Positions 62,758 through 64,000 of a stretch of DNA of 64,000 bases are shown in pieces. A program made the translations under genes and the position numbers. Within the stretch, counting starts at the first letter, position 1, and each line of letters begins with the position of its first letter. The stretch is taken from positions 7,002,821-7,066,820 of the forward strand of contig OZ014417.1 of NCBI GenBank assembly GCA_963965975.1, read 5' to 3'. Below the pieces are notes generated by a model. The model had not been told where the DNA came from, ran no database searches, and worked only from the letters and a program-made list of their open reading frames with translations. The DNA comes from Xestospongia bergquistia (Eukaryota; Porifera; Demospongiae; Haplosclerida; Petrosiidae).

Positions 62758-64000
62758 ATGTATCTTCACTATGTCTTTATTTTACTATGTTGTCTAAAAA
62801 AAAGTATGGAAACTAATTGATTTTCCAAAGCTCTTAAATGCTTTATGATCTAGTTACTGGATGTGTTGAGGGAGAGCTCAGATTTGAGTCAAACAGCAGC
62901 TCTCTAATACAGATTTGTGCTAAAGGACAATGGGGATATATTTGTGCTAATTATTATTACCAATGGAGTGAGGAAGAAGCCCAAGTTGCTTGTCAACTGA
63001 TGGGATATCAAAGTTTTAAAAAATTAGTTAGAGGTAAGAAACAAATGCATTTATGTTAAGATAACAAGATCAATTATAATATACTGATTTCAATTTAGGT
63101 GACTATAGAGTAAGAGATGCAGAAAAAAAAATAGTCAGTTATTCACATATCAAGTGCAAGGGTCTTGAACAACAAGTTACTCAATGTTATCTTAGAGAAA
63201 GTAATAATAAAAATGATTGCAAAAATGGTAATAATGGTAATTACTACTATGCTGCTACCATATGCCAAACTAGTTCTGGTAATACAAAGCTTTATAACTA
63301 AAATAATGACAAAACGGACTGTCTTCTTTAGGTTGTAAAGGTGGAAAATTATCCCTTAATGGAACACTACTTACAATTTGTGCATTTGGTCAATGGCACA
63401 CACTCTGTGGTAATACTTGGACATTAGGTCAGGCAAAAGTGGCTTGTAGGCAACTTGGAAGAAATCCTATTGGTATGATTCTTTGTATACATAATATGTT
63501 TATTTCTCAATAAAAACAAGGTGCTAACAACAGTATAATTGATGTTGCATTCTCTGCTGTTGATATTCAGTTCTATTGCAGTGGAAATGAGAATTCTCTT
63601 AGGAAATGCTCAGTGATTAATAATTATAAGTGTAGCTCACCAGGGAAAGCAGCAGAGCTTACATGTGGAGGTAGACAACTATAATTATGTAATAAAATTT
63701 ATGAAGTATATTAGAATGGCCCAGTCCACCTCACAATTTATCCATTCAATTACTGGAATCTTCAATACATATCTACTGGGAATATAATTATAGCAATCAC
63801 ATGATAAATGTTATCACTTTCAATGTATCCTGTAAAAACAGTGTACAACAAATTAAATACTGGTATTTCAATAACAGTACTTTTAATACATCTATTACTG
63901 GTCTATTACCTAATACTACATACACATGTTGTGTATTAACAGTAACATCATATAGAGAGAGTGAACCAGTATGTCAAAATATCACTACTACTAATTTAAA
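62758..64000 (+). CDS. SRCR-SRCR-FN3 receptor, divergent, cut by window end
   Basis: Exons: 62758-62803 signal peptide (MYLHYVFILLCCLKK); 62854-63033 and 63099-63278 SRCR1; 63332-63472 and 63521-63670 SRCR2; FN3 from 63715 to the window edge. All in frame. SRCR1 starts TGCVEGELRF, which is also how the Cys-rich exon of the 59-kb gene starts, so the two are sisters. SRCR1 second half is unusual (Asn/Lys-rich before NYYYAATIC). FN3 begins EWPSPPHNLS, has IYWEYNY in the core, and ends with the family-wide GLLPNTTYTCCVL text. TM and tail are outside the window. Confidence 0.85.

Overview
The window looks like animal DNA from a sponge, most plausibly a haplosclerid demosponge of the Amphimedon type. 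It is AT-rich, introns are short (about 50-460 bases) with GT-AG ends, and genes are compact. The proteins combine scavenger-receptor cysteine-rich (SRCR) and fibronectin type III (FN3) domains, and sponge genomes are known to be rich in SRCR genes. Species is an inference from composition and gene content.

Almost the whole 64 kb is one head-to-tail array, all on the + strand, of one receptor family. The standard gene has eight or nine exons: a signal peptide; SRCR1 split over two exons; SRCR2 split over two exons; one FN3 exon; a Ser/Thr-rich linker plus transmembrane (TM) exon; and a cytoplasmic exon with several tyrosine motifs (NPxYxQ, QYxIPV, YSLA, C-terminal YNxL). Every extracellular exon boundary is phase 1, and the TM/tail boundary is phase 2. 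I call this TM plus tail arrangement type A. A second ending, type B, has TM and a short tail with NPAYGP in one exon.

Readable members: 14130-16156, 18250-20415, 23852-26093, 30556-32931, 43659-45612, 48573-50475, 51491-53943, 59246-61577, and 62758 to the window end (incomplete at the edge). Damaged members: 4123-5830, 21345-22306, 26977-28671, 34476-36684, 40952-42581, 54773-56591. Many smaller relics lie between them. Signal peptides and promoters define subfamilies: I (MIS..L.YFLLLLL, at 14, 18, 24, 30.5 and 34.5 kb), II (MI.SLFIFLILLLPG, at 4 and 27 kb; the 21 kb copy has lost this exon), III (MF.CLLIYLLPE or MIFLCLLIYLLPE, at 41, 43.7, 48.6 and 54.8 kb), and single members at 51.5, 59.2 and 62.8 kb.

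The left part (0.4-13 kb) is more disordered. It holds three copies of the 3' end of an RNFT-type membrane RING E3 ligase gene, only one with an intact RING. It also holds a 2.76-kb tandem duplication, two fossil fragments of a Ty3/Gypsy-like integrase on the - strand, a hAT/BED-type transposon relic, and several broken receptor pieces.

The genes probably encode single-pass surface receptors that bind ligands (microbial or self) with SRCR/FN3 ectodomains and signal through phosphotyrosine docking. The array shows duplication, exon exchange, local sequence homogenisation and repeated loss of the most C-terminal tyrosine motif, as expected of a fast-evolving recognition family. No expression or function can be read from sequence alone.
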